The translations under genes were made by a program, and so were the position numbers. Positions 62,221-64,000 of a DNA stretch of 64,000 bases are shown here, piece by piece (position 1 is the stretch's first letter; every line of letters starts with the position of its first letter). Below the pieces are notes generated by a model, which was not told the DNA's origin, ran no database searches, and was given only the letters and a program-made list of their open reading frames with translations. The DNA is from an uncultured SAR86 cluster bacterium (GTDB lineage: Bacteria; Pseudomonadota; Gammaproteobacteria; Magnimaribacterales; D2472), in NCBI GenBank assembly GCA_943788515.1, contig CALSQM010000002.1, positions 161,754 to 225,753 on the forward strand. The letters run 5' to 3'.

Positions 62221-62667
62221 TTAGCTTAATTGCTCTTTGACAATTTTACTTACAACACCCATATCTGCAGTTCCTGCTGCAACAGATGTTTTAAGAATCC
62301 CCATAACCTTGCCAATATCTTGCATAGAGGTAGCCCCAGCTTCAGCAATTGCTGCTGTAACCTTGGAGCTTATCTCTGATTCACTAAGTTGAGTAGGCTT
62401 ATACTTAGAAAGAACTTCAACTTCTGACTGCTCTTTTTCAGCTAGATCCGCTCTGCCTCCACTAGTGAACTGGGCAATAGAATCTTTTCTTTGCTTAATC
62501 ATTTTATTAATAATTTGCAAAGCTTTAGCGTCATCAACAGTTTCTTTGTTGTCTATTTCAAATTTTTGAACTTCTGATTTGAACATACGTAAGGTATCAC
62601 GAATTAACTCGTTTTTATCAAGCATTGCTTGTTTGAGGTCTGACTGAATTTCTGAAAGAAGGGTCAA
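62221..62667 (-). CDS. yqeY: GatB/YqeY domain protein
   Basis: 148 aa helical YqeY protein related to the tail domain of GatB (amidotransferase). It has the SDLKQAMLDKNELIRDTLRM start, the KQRKDSIAQFTSGGRADLAEKEQSE stretch and the C-terminal MQDIGKVMGILK motif. The precise role is unknown; the domain suggests tRNA contact. It lies 2 bases after rpsU, the usual gammaproteobacterial or broader rpsU-yqeY order. Confidence 0.92.
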   Translation of the reverse strand: MTLLSEIQSDLKQAMLDKNELIRDTLRMFKSEVQKFEIDNKETVDDAKALQIINKMIKQRKDSIAQFTSGGRADLAEKEQSEVEVLSKYKPTQLSESEISSKVTAAIAEAGATSMQDIGKVMGILKTSVAAGTADMGVVSKIVKEQLS

Positions 62668-62669
62668 GA

Positions 62670-62888
62670 TTATCTGTAGGATCTTTGTCTTGGGAAAGAG
62701 TACTTTCTATTAGATTTTCTTGCGCGTTTAACGGCAGCTGCCATTAAGCGTTTTCTTTTTTCAGTTGGCTTTTCATAAAATTCTCTTGCTCTTATTTCAG
62801 GAACAATTGCTGCTTTTTCGCAGGCACGCTTGAACTTTCTTAAACCAATGTCAAAATGTTCTGTTTCTTTTATTATAATTGAAGGCAT
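62670..62888 (-). CDS. rpsU: 30S ribosomal protein S21
   Basis: 72 aa, strongly basic protein that helps 16S rRNA recognise mRNA during initiation. Motifs include [15 protein letters not shown], the [13 protein letters not shown] core and the C-terminal [23 protein letters not shown] basic run. It is divergent from tsaD, the conserved arrangement at the head of the macromolecular-synthesis operon, but dnaG and rpoD do not follow; yqeY and rph do. Confidence 0.97.
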   Translation of the reverse strand: MPSIIIKETEHFDIGLRKFKRACEKAAIVPEIRAREFYEKPTEKRKRLMAAAVKRARKSNRKYSFPRQRSYR

Positions 62889-62938
62889 AATTAGTCGCGT
62901 AGTGTAGGCTGTAATTACAATTTTTGCAAAACATTTTT

Positions 62939-63943
62939 ATGAAAACTTTAGGAATAGAAACATCGTGTGACGAAACAGCAATAGCTGTTTATGATTCAGA
63001 ACATGGCATTATCGGAGAATCTGTATTTAGCCAGATAAAGATGCATGCTGAGTACGGAGGGGTGGTTCCTGAATTGGCCTCTAGAGATCATTGTGTAAAA
63101 ATAATATCAGTCTTAAAAGAAGCTATAAATCAAATTGATTTGCAATCTATCGATCAGGTTGCATATACCTCAGGACCAGGCTTGTTAGGAGCTTTATTAA
63201 TAGGAGAAAGCTTTGCTCAAGGAGTCTCAAGTGCTCTGAATGTCCCTCTAATACCAATTAATCACTTAGAAGGCCATTTAATGTCTCCAGTTATGGAGTT
63301 TCCAGAAATCCGGGTTCCTTACATCTGCCTATTGGTCAGTGGTGGTCACAGCATGATAGTAGATGTAAAAGATAGGGGTGATTATAAGATACTTGGCCAA
63401 TCTCAAGATGACGCAGTTGGTGAGGCGTTTGATAAAGTTGGCAAGCTGCTTGGTCTTCCTTATCCAGGTGGCCCACACATAGAGAAATTAGCTTTACAAG
63501 GATGCCCCAAAGCTTATGAGTTTCCAAGACCTATGATGTATAGCGATAATCTTGATTTAAGTTTTAGCGGTCTAAAGACATCTGTTTTGTACACTGTGAG
63601 AGATATAGATAACTTAACAGATCAGATTAAAGCAGATATAGCAGCATCATTTCAGCAAGCAGTCATAGATGTGCTAACTAAGAAAATAAAAAAGGCAGTA
63701 GAGCTTTCAGGAAGATCAGAGGTGATTATAGCTGGTGGTGTAGCAGCCAATAAAGCTCTCAGGGCTTCAATTAAAGATTTAGAAAATACTATTAATATTA
63801 AAGTTTATTATCCTTCACTTAAGTATTGTGGAGATAATGCTGCAATGATTGCCTTTGTTGGCTCACTAAGATCTTCTGATAAAATTAATATTAACGGATC
63901 ATCTGTAAGAGCTAGATGGCCATTAAGCGAGCTAACAAAATGA
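62939..63943 (+). CDS. tsaD: tRNA N6-adenosine threonylcarbamoyltransferase TsaD
   Basis: Catalytic subunit for t6A37 formation on ANN-decoding tRNAs. I start at ATG 62939 so the protein begins MKTLGIETSCDET, the universal TsaD N-terminus; a TTG at 62924 is unlikely. The iron-binding HxxxH appears as HLEGH in PINHLEGHLMSP. SGGHS and the ASFQQAVIDVL helix follow, with GGVAANKALR near the end. About 334 aa. The stop overlaps the folB ATG (ATGA). Confidence 0.96.
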   Translation: MKTLGIETSCDETAIAVYDSEHGIIGESVFSQIKMHAEYGGVVPELASRDHCVKIISVLKEAINQIDLQSIDQVAYTSGPGLLGALLIGESFAQGVSSALNVPLIPINHLEGHLMSPVMEFPEIRVPYICLLVSGGHSMIVDVKDRGDYKILGQSQDDAVGEAFDKVGKLLGLPYPGGPHIEKLALQGCPKAYEFPRPMMYSDNLDLSFSGLKTSVLYTVRDIDNLTDQIKADIAASFQQAVIDVLTKKIKKAVELSGRSEVIIAGGVAANKALRASIKDLENTINIKVYYPSLKYCGDNAAMIAFVGSLRSSDKININGSSVRARWPLSELTK

Positions 63944-64000
63944 AAGATATTATTTACATAAAAGATTTACGAGTTGAAACCATAATAGGAATCTTTGATT
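63940..64000 (+). CDS. folB: dihydroneopterin aldolase FolB, 5' part
   Basis: Only the first 20 codons are in the window, cut off by its right end. They read MKDIIYIKDL then RVETIIGIFD, which matches the FolB N-terminus (first strand followed by the conserved IG[VI]xxxE region). The ATGA overlap with tsaD and the common tsaD-folB neighbourhood support the call. Folate synthesis; length and active site cannot be judged. Confidence 0.75.
   Translation, partial: MKDIIYIKDLRVETIIGIFD

Overview
The window is a dense, AT-rich piece of bacterial chromosome: about 70 genes, mostly separated by a few bases or overlapping, with no insertion sequence, prophage or CRISPR array seen. Gene content and order are gammaproteobacterial. 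Examples are rpsU divergent from tsaD, gmk-rpoZ-spoT, rph-pyrE, mutY-yggX, the yqiA/yqiB pair, argS next to an FtsN-like SPOR protein, yggS-proC-yggT, folA-thyA-lgt near rppH, and glnA-ntrB-ntrC. Low GC, compact spacing, a TonB transport operon, a proton/sodium-pumping pyrophosphatase and a eukaryotic-type glutamine synthetase suggest a streamlined marine lineage such as SAR86. That assignment is inference, because no rRNA gene is present.

Layout. 0-2.4 kb (+): cysQ, rpoH, trmB. 2.4-10.7 kb (-): one long run, transcribed from efp through argS, the SPOR protein, yggS, proC, yggT, metX, metW and rdgB to hemW. 10.7-18.7 kb (+): an M2 peptidase lipoprotein, a DUF1295 membrane enzyme, then a six-gene TonB energy-transduction operon (DUF3450, long TolQ/ExbB-like protein, ExbB, ExbD, TonB, TPR). 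18.7-22.1 kb (-): folA, thyA, lgt, a TauE/SafE permease and rppH. 22-29.8 kb: a mosaic of short alternating units (HAD phosphatase, dadA, FTR1 iron permease, rmuC, an aminotransferase, hspQ, ybjQ and small unknown proteins). dadA, rmuC and the aminotransferase each carry one extra base in a homopolymer. 29.8-34 kb: a shikimate-kinase-like protein, a proline iminopeptidase, malonyl-CoA decarboxylase, and psd-pssA for phosphatidylethanolamine synthesis. The psd start codon lies inside a 10-bp tandem repeat.

34-41 kb looks accessory: an SDR, a beta-lactamase-fold hydrolase, a cytochrome P450, a small lipoprotein, tRNA-Phe and a dimethylglycine/sarcosine dehydrogenase-like fusion. 41-50.6 kb is core again: yggX, mutY, gpmA, a rhodanese, then a nitrogen-control locus (glutamine synthetase II, ntrB, ntrC) with a very good sigma-54 promoter and two NtrC-like enhancers, then yqiA/yqiB homologues and ubiA/ubiC. 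50.6-64 kb holds rubredoxin, a dicarboxylate symporter, hppA, yicC (frameshifted), gmk, rpoZ, spoT, ridA, pyrB, ribE, pyrE, rph, yqeY, rpsU, tsaD and the start of folB.

Most genes are housekeeping. The best candidates for a second look are the repeat-embedded psd start with its chained mini-ORFs, the sigma-54/NtrC-controlled GSII locus, the TonB operon, the cluster of homopolymer frameshifts, and the P450-centred accessory block. I did not find a clearly new multi-gene defence or mobile system.
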